This document shows positions 26,497 to 36,400 of a stretch of 64,000 bases of DNA, piece after piece. The notes beneath the pieces were generated by a model. That model saw only the letters and a program-made list of their open reading frames with translations. It ran no database searches and was not told where the DNA came from. The stretch spans positions 186,001 to 250,000 of the forward strand of contig NZ_SPHO01000005.1 of the NCBI RefSeq assembly GCF_005845215.1, given 5' to 3'. This stretch comes from Clostridium sp. 1001271st1 H5 (GTDB lineage Bacteria > Bacillota > Clostridia > Lachnospirales > Lachnospiraceae). Every line of letters starts with the position of its first letter. Within the stretch, counting starts at the first letter, position 1. The translations under genes were made by a program, and so were the position numbers.

Positions 26497-27183
26497 ATGA
26501 ATAAAATAAAAGAGTTCTTTCATGATTGGAGCATATTTGAAAAAGTCTGGCTGGTTTTTGTTTGCTCCCTGATGGCCGTCATATGGTTCATCAACGGGGA
26601 TACGCCGTTCATGCTGGTGCTGAGCCTTACAGGCAGCCTGAACCTGGTGCTGGGAGCCAAGGGCAAGGTGGCAGGACTGTATTTTGCCATCATTAACAGC
26701 GCCATGTATGCGTACCAGTGCATGGGTATACCGCTGTACGGCGAGGTAATGTACAATGTACTCTACAGCATACCGGTCAGCGCCACGGCCATCTATCTGT
26801 GGAAAAAGAACGCGACCAGCGACGGCGAGGTCAGATTCCGCACCATGACGCCTAAGCTCATTGCAGGGGTAGCGGCAGCAACAGCCCTGGGAGTATGGGG
26901 TTATTCGGAAGTGTTAAAATACATGGGCGGTTCCTTCGCGTTTATGGATTCACTGACAACCGTGGTTTCAGTCATTGCCAGTATGCTCTACCTGCTCCGT
27001 TACTCCGAACAGTGGCTTATGTGGGTCATTGTCAACGCCCTTTCCATTATTATGTGGATTATGGTGTTTGCATCAGGAGATACCACGGCCCTGCTCATCA
27101 TTGTGATGAAGACCGTGAACCTGCTGAATTCCCTCTACGGATACATGAACTGGAAGAAAATATCCCGGAAAACAGCGGCATAA
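26497..27183 (+). CDS. pnuC: PnuC-family nicotinamide riboside transporter
   Basis: 228 residues, about seven membrane segments. The PnuC signature is visible: GSLNLVLGAKGKVAGLYFAI, AMYAYQCMGIPLYGEVMYN and the C-terminal YGYMNWKK. PnuC facilitates uptake of nicotinamide riboside, with trapping by phosphorylation, which fits the preceding kinase gene. Some members carry other vitamins or deoxyribonucleosides. Confidence 0.88.
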   Translation: MNKIKEFFHDWSIFEKVWLVFVCSLMAVIWFINGDTPFMLVLSLTGSLNLVLGAKGKVAGLYFAIINSAMYAYQCMGIPLYGEVMYNVLYSIPVSATAIYLWKKNATSDGEVRFRTMTPKLIAGVAAATALGVWGYSEVLKYMGGSFAFMDSLTTVVSVIASMLYLLRYSEQWLMWVIVNALSIIMWIMVFASGDTTALLIIVMKTVNLLNSLYGYMNWKKISRKTAA

Positions 27184-27247
27184 GTTGAAAGAATGTCTCT
27201 CTCAGTATATAATGATAAAAACAGTAAGTGAACGGATTGAGGTTATC

Positions 27248-27973
27248 ATGAGAGAGAAATTAGCCAAATATGAGCAAATCAGACAGGATATCATACATAA
27301 AATCGAGAGCATGGAATACAGGCCCAACCAGGTCATTCCATCGGAATATGAACTGTGCGCGTCCTATGGAGTAAGCAGGATTACGGTCCGAAAGGCCATA
27401 GACGAGCTGGTCCATGAGGGGTTTCTCTACCGCATCAAGGGAAAAGGAAGCTTTGTCCGCGACCATGCGTCGGAGGGATTGTCACGCATCTACAGCTTTA
27501 CCGAAGCCATCCTCCATCAGGGGAAGACACCGTCCAAGAAGCTTTTATCCCTGACTGTTAAGGAAGCGGATGCCGATGTAAGGCGCAGAATGGGTTTAAA
27601 GGAAAAGGAGGAGGTCTATGTCATCAAGAGCATTTACTATGCTGACGGCAGTCCGTACTGCATCAACACCTCCATTCTTCCAAGAAAGCTGTTCCCAAAG
27701 CTGGAGCTGTTTGATTTCAACCATAACTCCCTGTATGAGGTGCTGAAATCCTTTTACCAGCTCTCCTTCACAAAGGCGCGCCAGATTTTAAACGCCACAT
27801 TGGGAAACAGTGAAATCTACGGGTATCTGGAGACAGAACAGAACCAGCCCCTTCTCAAAATAAACGCCACATCGTTCTGTCTGTATAATGATAATGAGAC
27901 TGTGTTTGAGATATATGAATCTTATATATTGACGGACATCCTAAGCTATTATGTGGAAAAATATAATACGTAA
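27248..27973 (+). CDS. GntR-family regulator with UTRA ligand domain (HutC subfamily)
   Basis: 241 residues from ATG 27248 (GAGGTT upstream). The winged helix is QIRQDIIHKIES, IPSEYELCASYGVSRITVRKAIDEL and YRIKGKGSFV. The UTRA domain follows from about residue 85 (KEEVYVIKSIYYADGSPY). It probably regulates its own operon in response to a nucleoside, sugar or NAD-precursor ligand; a TACAAGTTGTA inverted repeat near the operon start is a possible site. Confidence 0.9.
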   Translation: MREKLAKYEQIRQDIIHKIESMEYRPNQVIPSEYELCASYGVSRITVRKAIDELVHEGFLYRIKGKGSFVRDHASEGLSRIYSFTEAILHQGKTPSKKLLSLTVKEADADVRRRMGLKEKEEVYVIKSIYYADGSPYCINTSILPRKLFPKLELFDFNHNSLYEVLKSFYQLSFTKARQILNATLGNSEIYGYLETEQNQPLLKINATSFCLYNDNETVFEIYESYILTDILSYYVEKYNT

Positions 27974-28008
27974 GAAGTGTTCCGCAGATATACGGCGCAC
28001 AGCCAGGG

Positions 28009-28050
28009 AAAAGCGGTCCCTGCCAGTCTATGGCAGGGGCCGCTTTTTGT
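28009..28050. terminator. Terminator shared by convergent GntR and SpoVB-like genes
   Basis: A strong 16-bp stem (AAAAGCGGTCCCTGCC at 28009-28024 with its near-complement at 28032-28047) and T5 on the plus strand. It overlaps the stop of the minus-strand gene. Confidence 0.85.
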
Positions 28051-29587
28051 GGAACAGGAGCAGAAGTCCCATGTAGCTGAAGCAAAGGAACAGAATCTGC
28101 ACCGCTGTCATGATAAAGAGGGGCAGCTCCTTAAGCCAGACGCAGGCCTGGGTGAATGCCAGGTACATGCCGATGGATACCAGCAAAAGGAGCACAGGCT
28201 TAATAATCATGTTGGCGGTGTCCCAGCGGAAGGGGACCAGGCGTTTTACCGCAAGAAAGCACATAAGGGCCAGGGCCAGCTCACTGGCCAGCATACCCCA
28301 CAGGTATCCCAGGATTCCGTATCGGGGGATGGCAAAGAGCACAAATGCCAGCCGGATGACCATGGCGCACACATTCTGGAAAAAGGTGGAGGAGGTTCTC
28401 CCGAGGCCGTTCAGGATGCTTCCCATGGTGGTTGCCAGGTACATGAAAGGACACAGCCAGGAAAGGATGGTGATATAGGTACCGGCATTCTGGTCGTGGA
28501 AAACGCTGACGCCAAGCTGGTTCCCGAAGAGAGTGAATATGCCGATGCACAGTACGCCCATATAGCAGCTGTAGCGCAGGGACATGGATATCATGGAGGA
28601 AATACGGGCCTCATTGCCGTCCGCCTGGGCTTCGGCCACCGTGGGCAGAAGAAGCACTGCCATGGAGTTGGTGATGGCAGAGGGAAACAGGATGAAAGGC
28701 AGGGCCATGCTGGTCAGCACGCCGTATACGGACAGGGCCTCGGAATTGGTAAGGCCGGAGCTCATCAGCCGGTTGGGAATCCATATGGCTTCCGCGCTTC
28801 CCAGCACATTAAGTATAAGGCGGTTTCCCATGAGGGGAAGAGCCAGGGCCATAAGAGGGGCAGCGGTGGCGCTGAAGGAGAGGGGGATGGCTGGCGCGCG
28901 GCGGGAATCCCCATCCTTATGGGGCGGAAAAAATCCAAGGCAGAACACAGTGAATACAGCAGAGGCCATCTCGCCAATCAGGTGTCCGTATACAGCAAGG
29001 CTTACCGTAATCTGGCGTCCTGATTCCAGCCAGACGCTGGCAATGAGGAATACGGCGCCCATGCGTATGACCTGCTCCGCTACCTGGGAGAAGGCGGGGA
29101 CCCGGGCTTTCTGCATGCCGTAGTAATAACCGTTGATGCAGGCGTGAAGGGCTGCAAAGGGGACGGACACTGCCATCACCGGAAGGTAGGGGGCGCACCG
29201 GGGCTCCAGCAGAAGCTTCTCTGCCAGAAATCCGGCATTTCCATAGATGCCCCAGGCCAGGAGGAAGGACATGCCCATGGCAATGACCAGACCCGTCCTG
29301 AACACGGCCTTGCCCCGGGACTGGTTGGCAGCCACGTACTGTGAAAGAGCAGTCTGGATGGAGCCTGCACAGACAGCAAAACAAATGCTGAATATGGGAT
29401 GCACCATATTGTATATACCCAGTCCCTCTGCGCCGATGGTCCTGGACATGAAGATCCGGTAAAAGAATCCCAGAATCCTGCATATGAATCCGGTGGAGGT
29501 CAGAAGCAGGGTTCCGGTAATAAAGGCCATTTTCCTGGGGGAAAGGCGCTTGGAAACAGGGGAGGATGCAGTCAATGATTGATTCAT
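28028..29587 (-). CDS. SpoVB/MurJ-like polysaccharide flippase
   Basis: 519 residues, about fourteen membrane segments of the MVF/MOP type. Sequence features include FITGTLLLTSTGFICRILGFFYRIFMSRTIG at the N-terminus and YVAANQSRG. SpoVB-like members act in spore cortex peptidoglycan synthesis; other relatives flip polysaccharide or lipid-linked units. Placement next to a MATE gene gives no pathway. Length fits the family. Confidence 0.85.
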   Translation of the reverse strand: MNQSLTASSPVSKRLSPRKMAFITGTLLLTSTGFICRILGFFYRIFMSRTIGAEGLGIYNMVHPIFSICFAVCAGSIQTALSQYVAANQSRGKAVFRTGLVIAMGMSFLLAWGIYGNAGFLAEKLLLEPRCAPYLPVMAVSVPFAALHACINGYYYGMQKARVPAFSQVAEQVIRMGAVFLIASVWLESGRQITVSLAVYGHLIGEMASAVFTVFCLGFFPPHKDGDSRRAPAIPLSFSATAAPLMALALPLMGNRLILNVLGSAEAIWIPNRLMSSGLTNSEALSVYGVLTSMALPFILFPSAITNSMAVLLLPTVAEAQADGNEARISSMISMSLRYSCYMGVLCIGIFTLFGNQLGVSVFHDQNAGTYITILSWLCPFMYLATTMGSILNGLGRTSSTFFQNVCAMVIRLAFVLFAIPRYGILGYLWGMLASELALALMCFLAVKRLVPFRWDTANMIIKPVLLLLVSIGMYLAFTQACVWLKELPLFIMTAVQILFLCFSYMGLLLLFHKKRPLP

Positions 29588-29694
29588 AAACGCTCCTGGT
29601 GATGGGAATTATTAAAAATATATGATAAATTCCGGGATGTAGAACACATGGCAGGGAGTTTTAGGGGCTGCCCCGCGCAATTTTAAAGCGCTCC

Positions 29695-31074
29695 CTAAAC
29701 AGCTGTTTTTACAGACTGTTCCATCCTGGTAAATTCCCTGAATATACCCCGTATAATGACCACTGTTAGAACCAGGGTGCCGATGTCGGCAATGGGCTGG
29801 GCAATCTGGATGCCAAACAAGCCCAGAAAATGGGTGGCAATGAGCAGCACCGGTATGAGGAACAGTCCCTGACGCGAGATGGCTAAAAGAGTGGCGCGGA
29901 ACCCGTAGCCGATGGACTGGGACATCATATTGCTCATGGTCAGGAATCCGTTCATCCACATGGTGGCAATCTGCAGCCGCAGCGCCAGGGTGCCGATGGC
30001 AATGACCTCGGGGTCATTTTTCCGGAACAGACTGATTACATGTCCGGAGACAAGGAACCCGCCGGCGCAGACCGCCAGCAGCGCACAGGTGGTGAATTTC
30101 ACGCAGAACCAGTAGGCCTGACGGACCCGGCTGTATTTTTTTGCGCCATAGGAAAAGCCGCACACTGGCTGGAAACCCTGGCCAAAACCGATGACGGCTG
30201 AGTTGACGAAGTAGACCAGGCGGTTCACAATGGCCATGGCGGCAATGGCAGCATCGCCAAAGGGATGAGCCGTTGTATTTAAAACAATGGTTGCAATGCT
30301 GGCCATTCCCTGGCGGGTCAGGGAGGGAAGGCCGCCGTTCAGGATTTTGCCGTACAGGGTAATGGATGGGCGGAAATTGGAGAAACGGATGGGGATGCAT
30401 TCCCTGCGCAGATTGCACTGGGCCAGGAGAATACAGAAGCTGATGAACTGGGACAGTCCGGTGGCGATGGCGGCTCCGGAGGTGCCCAGGCCCAGCCCGA
30501 AGATGAAAATGGGGTCCAGGGCAATGTTAAGGATACCGCCGGTGGTAATTCCCACCATGGCAAAGGCCGCCAGGCCCTGGAGCCGCAGCAGGTTATTCAT
30601 AATGAAGGAACACATCATGAAGGGGGTGGCCAGGAAGATATAGCGGGCATACTCCACCGCATAAGGCTTGATGGTTTCCGTGGCTCCCAGAAGCATGACA
30701 ATCTGGTCGATGTGGAACAGGCAGAAAGCGCCCAGGCAGGTGCCCAGGATGAAACCGGTGAAAAATGCCACGGAAACAGCCTGTTCCCCGTCCTCATGCC
30801 GTCCTGCTCCCAGACACCTGGCCATGTAGTTGCCGCTTCCCATGCCGATGGTAAAGGAAAGGGCCTGGATGATGGCCATGGCCGAGAATATGATGCCCAC
30901 AGCGCCTGAGGCGCTGGTCCCCAGCTGGCTCACAAAAAATGTGTCAGCCATGTTGTAGATAGCGCTGACCATCATGCTGATGATGGTGGGAATGGCAAGG
31001 CGTGGGATGACCTTGCGGATGTCTCCGTTTACAAGCATTTCATACCGTTCTTTTTCCGCTTCATTTGTGCTCAT
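29695..31074 (-). CDS. MATE-family efflux transporter (second copy)
   Basis: 459 residues, twelve membrane segments. Typical MATE strings: IPRLAIPTIISMMVSAIYNMADTFFV and SLTRQGMASIATIVLNTTAHPFGDAA. About 6 kb from the first MATE gene and only loosely similar to it, so not a recent duplication. Substrate unknown. Confidence 0.92.
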   Translation of the reverse strand: MSTNEAEKERYEMLVNGDIRKVIPRLAIPTIISMMVSAIYNMADTFFVSQLGTSASGAVGIIFSAMAIIQALSFTIGMGSGNYMARCLGAGRHEDGEQAVSVAFFTGFILGTCLGAFCLFHIDQIVMLLGATETIKPYAVEYARYIFLATPFMMCSFIMNNLLRLQGLAAFAMVGITTGGILNIALDPIFIFGLGLGTSGAAIATGLSQFISFCILLAQCNLRRECIPIRFSNFRPSITLYGKILNGGLPSLTRQGMASIATIVLNTTAHPFGDAAIAAMAIVNRLVYFVNSAVIGFGQGFQPVCGFSYGAKKYSRVRQAYWFCVKFTTCALLAVCAGGFLVSGHVISLFRKNDPEVIAIGTLALRLQIATMWMNGFLTMSNMMSQSIGYGFRATLLAISRQGLFLIPVLLIATHFLGLFGIQIAQPIADIGTLVLTVVIIRGIFREFTRMEQSVKTAV

Positions 31075-31251
31075 GATGTACCGTCCTTTTGCGTATCTTT
31101 ATCCCTCTATTATAAGATGGGGCGGAGGGGAATGTCAATGTGGGCGGAGATGGGGACAGGGGAGGAATTTGGGGTTAATTAGGGGGAAATGCTGACTTTA
31201 TGGCGGCTTCGTGGTAAAATGGATGCGGAGTTTTGGCGCGGGGAGGTTTAT

Positions 31252-33039
31252 ATGAAGGAATTGGTTTGGGGGAGAACGCTGCGGTCCCGGTTGATTCGGT
31301 ATAACTTTTTTATTATATGTGTGATTGCTATTTTTGTCAGTGTTTGCTCCTATGTTACTGCCAGCAGGAAGACGCTGGAGGTGGCTAAGAATTCGCTGCA
31401 GCATCATGTGGAGAGTATTTCTTACCGGTATCAGCTGGCTTATGAGGAAATGATTAATATTGTCCTGAACTGTACGGAGAGAAAGACCTTTAATCTGGGG
31501 GAGATTGGAAGGGGGCTGACGCCCGGGGCCAGGAAGAAGGGGCTGGATTATGCGGAGCTGATTAAGGATTACTGCGCTATTTCAGAGTACGGGGATTATA
31601 TTGTGAAGCTGTCTGTGTTTGATGACAGGGGAGGAATGGTGCAGACCGGTTCTTCTTTTGGCAGTACGGATGATGCCAGGGGGATTCTGGATGGAGGCTG
31701 GCTGGAAGGGGAGCTGGATAAGACCATGGACAGCTATGAGCTGGATTTGGTGGATTCTCCTTTTTTCCAGCACGACGGACAGGTACTGCCCATTGCCAGA
31801 ACGCTGACCGGGAGCAGGGTAAATCCGGGGGGCTGGGTGGTACTCTGCCTGTCTACTGATTTGTTCCAGGATGTGCTGGGGGATACTACCGGGGGTCAGG
31901 AGGCTGTGGTGGTGACCAGTGAGGGGAAACGGATTGCTTCCCTCTATGAGCCGGAAGGCCATAGGGAGGAAAATGACCGGGTCATCCGGCAGCTCCAGCA
32001 GTCCGGACAGGATAAGGGGCTGCTGGAGATGAAGCTTCACGGCGGGAAAAGCCTGGTGGCTTTTGAGAAATATGGACGAAGCGGCGTCATGGTCTATGAG
32101 ACAATTACCCTGGACAGCCTGAGCAATGACCGGCTGATGGTGGTTCAGACCGTTATCATTATGTTCGCCGCCTGCCTGATTTTCGGATTTATCCTGTCTG
32201 TGCTGATTACCAATCAGATAAAGAAGCCCATTGACCGGCTGGTCAGCCATATCGGCGATGTGGCGGCAGGGAATTTTACCAGGGACCCGGATATTGAAGG
32301 GGAGGATGAAATCGGCACCGTGGGCAAGGTGGTCAATGATATGTCGGAACGAATCGATACACTGATGGCTGAACGGCTGGAGGATGAGAAGGAGAAAGGT
32401 GATTTGGAACTGAAAATGCTTCAGGCTCAGATTAATCCTCATTTTCTCTATAATACGCTGGATTCCATCCGGTGGATTGCTGTTATACAAAAGAGCAGCG
32501 GGATTGTCAAGATGGTTACGGCTTTGTCGGGACTGCTTAAGAATATGGCCAAAGGGTTTAATGAGAAGGTGACGCTGCAGAAGGAACTGGATTTTCTGAA
32601 TGATTATGTTACCATAGAAAAGGTGAAGTATGTGGAGCTCTTTGATTTGGAGGTCCGGGTGGATGAGCCGGAGCTCTATGAGGCGCTGGTCATTAAGCTT
32701 ACGCTTCAGCCCCTGGTGGAAAATGCCATTTTTAACGGCATTGAGCCGGGAGGAAAGCATGGGACCATTGTGATTCATGTTTACAGGGAACATGACTGTC
32801 TTGTGATTCAGGTGAGGGATGACGGCGTGGGTATTCCAAAGGAAAAAATGGACGCCCTTCTGAATCATACGGAGAAGGTAAAGGGAAGCTCTATGAGCGG
32901 AATCGGCCTTCCCAATGTGGACCGCAGGATTAAGCTTAATTACGGAGACCAGTACGGGCTTTCCATTGAGAGCCGGGAAGGGGAATTTACGGAGATAACG
33001 GTCAGGATGCCGCTGGAATATGGACAGCAGGTCATATAG
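31252..33039 (+). CDS. YesM-type sensor histidine kinase
   Basis: 595 residues from ATG 31252 (GGGGAGG upstream); an upstream TTG/ATG at 31189-31222 lacks a site. N-terminal membrane segment (YNFFIICVIAIFVSVCSYVT), an extracellular sensor region, a second membrane segment (VIIMFAACLIFGFILSVLI), HAMP (IKKPIDRLVSHIGDVAAG), the His-kinase box with QINPHFLYNTLDSI (His of PHFLYN), and a GHKL ATPase (N-box VENAIFN, GVGIPK). The usual partner is the YesN regulator encoded 41 bp downstream. Confidence 0.93.
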   Translation: MKELVWGRTLRSRLIRYNFFIICVIAIFVSVCSYVTASRKTLEVAKNSLQHHVESISYRYQLAYEEMINIVLNCTERKTFNLGEIGRGLTPGARKKGLDYAELIKDYCAISEYGDYIVKLSVFDDRGGMVQTGSSFGSTDDARGILDGGWLEGELDKTMDSYELDLVDSPFFQHDGQVLPIARTLTGSRVNPGGWVVLCLSTDLFQDVLGDTTGGQEAVVVTSEGKRIASLYEPEGHREENDRVIRQLQQSGQDKGLLEMKLHGGKSLVAFEKYGRSGVMVYETITLDSLSNDRLMVVQTVIIMFAACLIFGFILSVLITNQIKKPIDRLVSHIGDVAAGNFTRDPDIEGEDEIGTVGKVVNDMSERIDTLMAERLEDEKEKGDLELKMLQAQINPHFLYNTLDSIRWIAVIQKSSGIVKMVTALSGLLKNMAKGFNEKVTLQKELDFLNDYVTIEKVKYVELFDLEVRVDEPELYEALVIKLTLQPLVENAIFNGIEPGGKHGTIVIHVYREHDCLVIQVRDDGVGIPKEKMDALLNHTEKVKGSSMSGIGLPNVDRRIKLNYGDQYGLSIESREGEFTEITVRMPLEYGQQVI

Positions 33040-33080
33040 AAACATCCGGCGTCCTGAGAAACAGATAAGGGGAGAGATAT

Positions 33081-34754
33081 ATGTATCGTGTGATGATTGT
33101 GGATGATGAGCCGTTGATTCTGGCGGGCATTGCGTCTCTGCTTGACTGGAAGGAATATGGATGTGAGATTTCCGGAAAGGCGGCAAACGGACAGCAGGCA
33201 TTAAAGCTTATGGAGGAGCAGAAACCGGATATTGTGATTACGGACATTAAAATGCCGGGAATGGACGGAATCGGATTCATGCAGGCTGTAAAGGAGCGGG
33301 GATGGGATGATGTGATTTTCATTCTGCTGACCAATCTGGAGGAATTCAGCCTGGCGCGGCAGGCTTTGTCCCTGGGGGCTGTGGAGTATCTGGTGAAGAT
33401 GGAGCTGACAGAAGAAAAGCTGGCGGACAGCCTGAAGCTTGCCATGGAACGGCGGGAGATGAAGCGCAAGGCAGAGGCGGTTGATACGGCCGGAACGGTT
33501 TCCAGGGAAGAGGCGGTCAGGCAATACATCGAGAGGCTTCTGACGGACGGCGGAACGGTCAGCGGGTGCGCCGGCGCAAAAGACAATGACGGAAAAGACA
33601 ATGACGGGAATGGCAGTGAAAACAGGGCGGAACAACGGGGAGAGGGGTACGATTCTTACCTTACGGCCCCGGTTCTGGCCATCATCAGCTTTAACTACGG
33701 ATACGAGGGATTTTCCTCTGACTTTACAAGAGAGGACCAGAAAAAGGTTATTTCCTTTGCGGAAAATATTATCGGCCAGATGGTGAAGGGATATTTTGAC
33801 CGCAGCTGCCTGGTGCGCCGGGAACTGAACAGCCTGGTGCTGGTGATGTCCACGGAGGGAATCCGGGATTACAGGGAACAGATACGCAGTCTGGGAGAAA
33901 AAATCATATCCGTGGTAAGGGACTACTTTGAGGTATCTGTGTCCGTGGCTGTCAGCAGCAGGAAGGAGAGCCTGGGGGAATTCGGGGCGCTGCTGTATGA
34001 GGCCATGAGCGCCACCAACCACTATTTTTACCACTCCGTGGACCCGGTTGTATTCTACTCCGAGGAATGTGAGACCAGCGCCAGGCATACGGGCAGCTTC
34101 CATATCGGGTTCCTGAAAAAGGACCTGTCTCAGGCTGTTGCCCAGAATGACAGCGGACGCCTGGAGGAGATACTGGACCAGGTGGCATGTCTGCTGAAGG
34201 AGCATAATCCTTCCAGGCAGCAGGCGGTCAATGCCTGCGCAAACCTGTATTTTTTCCTGTCCTCCTTTTTTGAGGACGGGGAGGAGCCGGATTTTCCTTA
34301 TGAGGTCAATATAATGGAAAAGCTGGGACGGCTGGGGACCCTGGGACAAATTATCCAGTGGATTAACTGGTTCAAGGAGGCGGTTTCGCGGATTCTGGAA
34401 CGCCGCAGGGATACCAGGGTGGACAGGATTGCGGAGCTGGTCCGGGAGTATGTGATGGAGCATTATAAGGAGCGGATTACCCTGGGACAGGTGGCCGAGG
34501 CCCTGAACATAAGCCAGGGTTATCTGAGCACTGCCTTTAAAAAACAGTCGGGGGAATCCTTTACCAGTTATGTGTCTGCCATCAAGATTGAGAAGGCAAA
34601 GGATCTGATTGCCAGCCACCGGTATATGATGTACGAGGTGTCGGATTTGCTGGGGTTTGATACGCCTTTTTATTTCAGCAAGGTCTTTAAAAAAGTTATG
34701 GGCATGTCGCCCAAAGAGTATGAGGCCCGGTGCCTGAAGCAGAAAAAATTGTAA
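33081..34754 (+). CDS. YesN-type response regulator (receiver plus AraC DNA-binding domain)
   Basis: 557 residues. The receiver has VDDEPL, phospho-acceptor D in VITDIKMPG and LLTN/K (VEYLVKMEL). A long linker region carries a low-complexity patch (KDNDGKDNDGNGSEN). The C-terminal AraC helices end NISQGYLSTAFKKQSGESFTSYV and FDTPFYFSKVFKKVMGMSPKEYE. It probably activates the sugar-transport and lyase operon that begins 142 bp downstream, whose promoter candidate has a poor -35. Confidence 0.93.
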   Translation: MYRVMIVDDEPLILAGIASLLDWKEYGCEISGKAANGQQALKLMEEQKPDIVITDIKMPGMDGIGFMQAVKERGWDDVIFILLTNLEEFSLARQALSLGAVEYLVKMELTEEKLADSLKLAMERREMKRKAEAVDTAGTVSREEAVRQYIERLLTDGGTVSGCAGAKDNDGKDNDGNGSENRAEQRGEGYDSYLTAPVLAIISFNYGYEGFSSDFTREDQKKVISFAENIIGQMVKGYFDRSCLVRRELNSLVLVMSTEGIRDYREQIRSLGEKIISVVRDYFEVSVSVAVSSRKESLGEFGALLYEAMSATNHYFYHSVDPVVFYSEECETSARHTGSFHIGFLKKDLSQAVAQNDSGRLEEILDQVACLLKEHNPSRQQAVNACANLYFFLSSFFEDGEEPDFPYEVNIMEKLGRLGTLGQIIQWINWFKEAVSRILERRRDTRVDRIAELVREYVMEHYKERITLGQVAEALNISQGYLSTAFKKQSGESFTSYVSAIKIEKAKDLIASHRYMMYEVSDLLGFDTPFYFSKVFKKVMGMSPKEYEARCLKQKKL

Positions 34755-34896
34755 AAACATGAAGATATTATATAAAAAAATAAAACTCATCTGAAAATTT
34801 TACAAAAAGTATGATATAGGTCGATTCGGTTTCGGAATTCGTTCTGGTATAGTTATATCAGAATTTGAAACAGCAAATTTTAAGGAGGGTTTTATT

Positions 34897-36276
34897 ATGA
34901 GATTAAAGAAAACAGTGGCATTGGCACTGGTGACAGCCATGACCGCAACCATGGCAGCGGGCTGCGGCAGCTCTTCATCGGACAAGGGGGCTGCGGCTCC
35001 TGAGAGCACGGCGGCAGGCAGCGAGGCGGCAGGCAGTGAAGCTGCAGGCGGCGCAGCTGACAGCAAGGAGACAAAGGAAGCTGCTGCTTCCGGGGAAAAG
35101 CAGAAACTGACCGTGTCCGTGTGGGACAACGATGCCACCCCCCAGTTTACTTCCGTGACAAAGGCATTTATGGAAAAATATCCGGATGTGGAAGTGGAAT
35201 TTATCGATGCGCCTTCTGACGAATATGCAAACAAGGTGACGGTTATGCTGGCAGGCGGCGATGCTGACCCGGATGTTATTTTCATCAAGGATACGGAGAA
35301 CCAGGTTACCATGAAGGACAAGGGACAGATTCTGAGCCTGGATGAATATATTAAGAAGGACGGAATCGACCTGACCATGTACAATGGCGTTGCCGACCAG
35401 TTAAAGATGGATGGCAGCAGCTACACCCTTCCTTTCCGTAAGGACTGGTATATGCTTTACTTTAACAAGGATTTATTTGACAAGGCAGGGGTTCCTTATC
35501 CCTCCGCAGACATGACATGGGATGAGTATGAGGAGCTGGCTAAGAAGATGACAAGCGGCGAGGGCAGCGCCAAGGTATACGGAACCCATAACCACACCTG
35601 GCAGGCCCTGGTATCCAACTGGGCTGTACAGGATGGCAAGAACACCCTTATGAGCGAGGATTACAGCTTCCTGAAGCCGTATTATGAGCAGGCTTTAAGG
35701 ATGCAGGACCAGGGAGTGGTACAGAGCTATGCCAACTTAAAAACAGGCAGCATCCATTACATTAGCGTGTTTGAGCAGCAGCAGTGTGCAATGATTCCCA
35801 TGGGCTCCTGGTTCATCGGAACCCTGACGCAGGATAAGGATGCCGGCAAGTTTGACTTTAACTGGGGCGTGACCGCCATTCCCCATCCGGCTGATACCAA
35901 GGCAGGCGCCACGGTTGGTTCCACCACGCCGGTTGCCATCAATGCAAAATCCGATGTGCCGGATTTGGCATGGGAGTATGTGAAGTTCGTGACCGGTGAA
36001 GAGGGTGCAGAGGTTCTGGCTGATAACGGAATTTTCCCGGCAGCTGAGTCCCAGACCATCAGCAGCAAGCTGGCTGCAATCCCGGGATTCCCAGAGGATG
36101 GGCAGGAGGCTCTTAAGACCACCAGCTGGGTTCTGGACCGTCCGCTGGACGCCAAGATGGCAGCTGTAAGGAAGGTGCTGGAGGAAGAGCATGACCTGAT
36201 TATGATTGGCGAGGAAGATGTGGACACAGGTATTGCCAACATGAACCAGAGAGCACAGGAAGCCAGGGAAGACTAA
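34897..36276 (+). CDS. Extracellular solute-binding lipoprotein (carbohydrate ABC transporter)
   Basis: 459 residues with AAGGAGG before ATG. The signal peptide ends at lipobox (AAGCGSSSS) and is followed by an Ala/Ser-rich linker. The body fits family 1 sugar-binding proteins: KQKLTVSVWDNDATPQF, FIDAPSDEYANKV, PFRKDWYMLYFNKDLFDKAG. In this locus the likely ligand is an oligosaccharide released from a uronic-acid polysaccharide (inference). A terminator-like attenuator follows before the permease genes, as is usual for keeping binding protein in excess. A weak promoter candidate (TATAGT at 34848-34853, poor -35) lies upstream. Confidence 0.92.
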   Translation: MRLKKTVALALVTAMTATMAAGCGSSSSDKGAAAPESTAAGSEAAGSEAAGGAADSKETKEAAASGEKQKLTVSVWDNDATPQFTSVTKAFMEKYPDVEVEFIDAPSDEYANKVTVMLAGGDADPDVIFIKDTENQVTMKDKGQILSLDEYIKKDGIDLTMYNGVADQLKMDGSSYTLPFRKDWYMLYFNKDLFDKAGVPYPSADMTWDEYEELAKKMTSGEGSAKVYGTHNHTWQALVSNWAVQDGKNTLMSEDYSFLKPYYEQALRMQDQGVVQSYANLKTGSIHYISVFEQQQCAMIPMGSWFIGTLTQDKDAGKFDFNWGVTAIPHPADTKAGATVGSTTPVAINAKSDVPDLAWEYVKFVTGEEGAEVLADNGIFPAAESQTISSKLAAIPGFPEDGQEALKTTSWVLDRPLDAKMAAVRKVLEEEHDLIMIGEEDVDTGIANMNQRAQEARED

Positions 36277-36321
36277 CAGCATAAACCGGCTTATGAAGCA
36301 GTACGTGTATTAGGATAACAA

Positions 36322-36371
36322 GCAAAGAGCGTCTGATTAACGTGGCAGCGAGGGTTGGACGCTCTTTTTGC
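36322..36371 (+). terminator. Attenuator hairpin between binding-protein and permease genes
   Basis: Arms AAAGAGCGTC (36324-36333) and GACGCTCTTT (36358-36367) with T-run. Probably reduces expression of the downstream permeases relative to the binding protein. Confidence 0.75.
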
Positions 36372-36400
36372 GCCTTAAAATGAGGAAAATGGTGATTAAA

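Noticed and set aside
27977..29023. Long plus-strand open frame (348 codons) opposite the SpoVB-like gene
   Set aside because: Antisense of a real gene with Gly/His-rich nonsense composition; a mirror of the third-position G+C bias.
31582..34790. Two long minus-strand open frames opposite the YesM and YesN genes
   Set aside because: Antisense shadows of clear kinase and regulator genes; no matching motifs.
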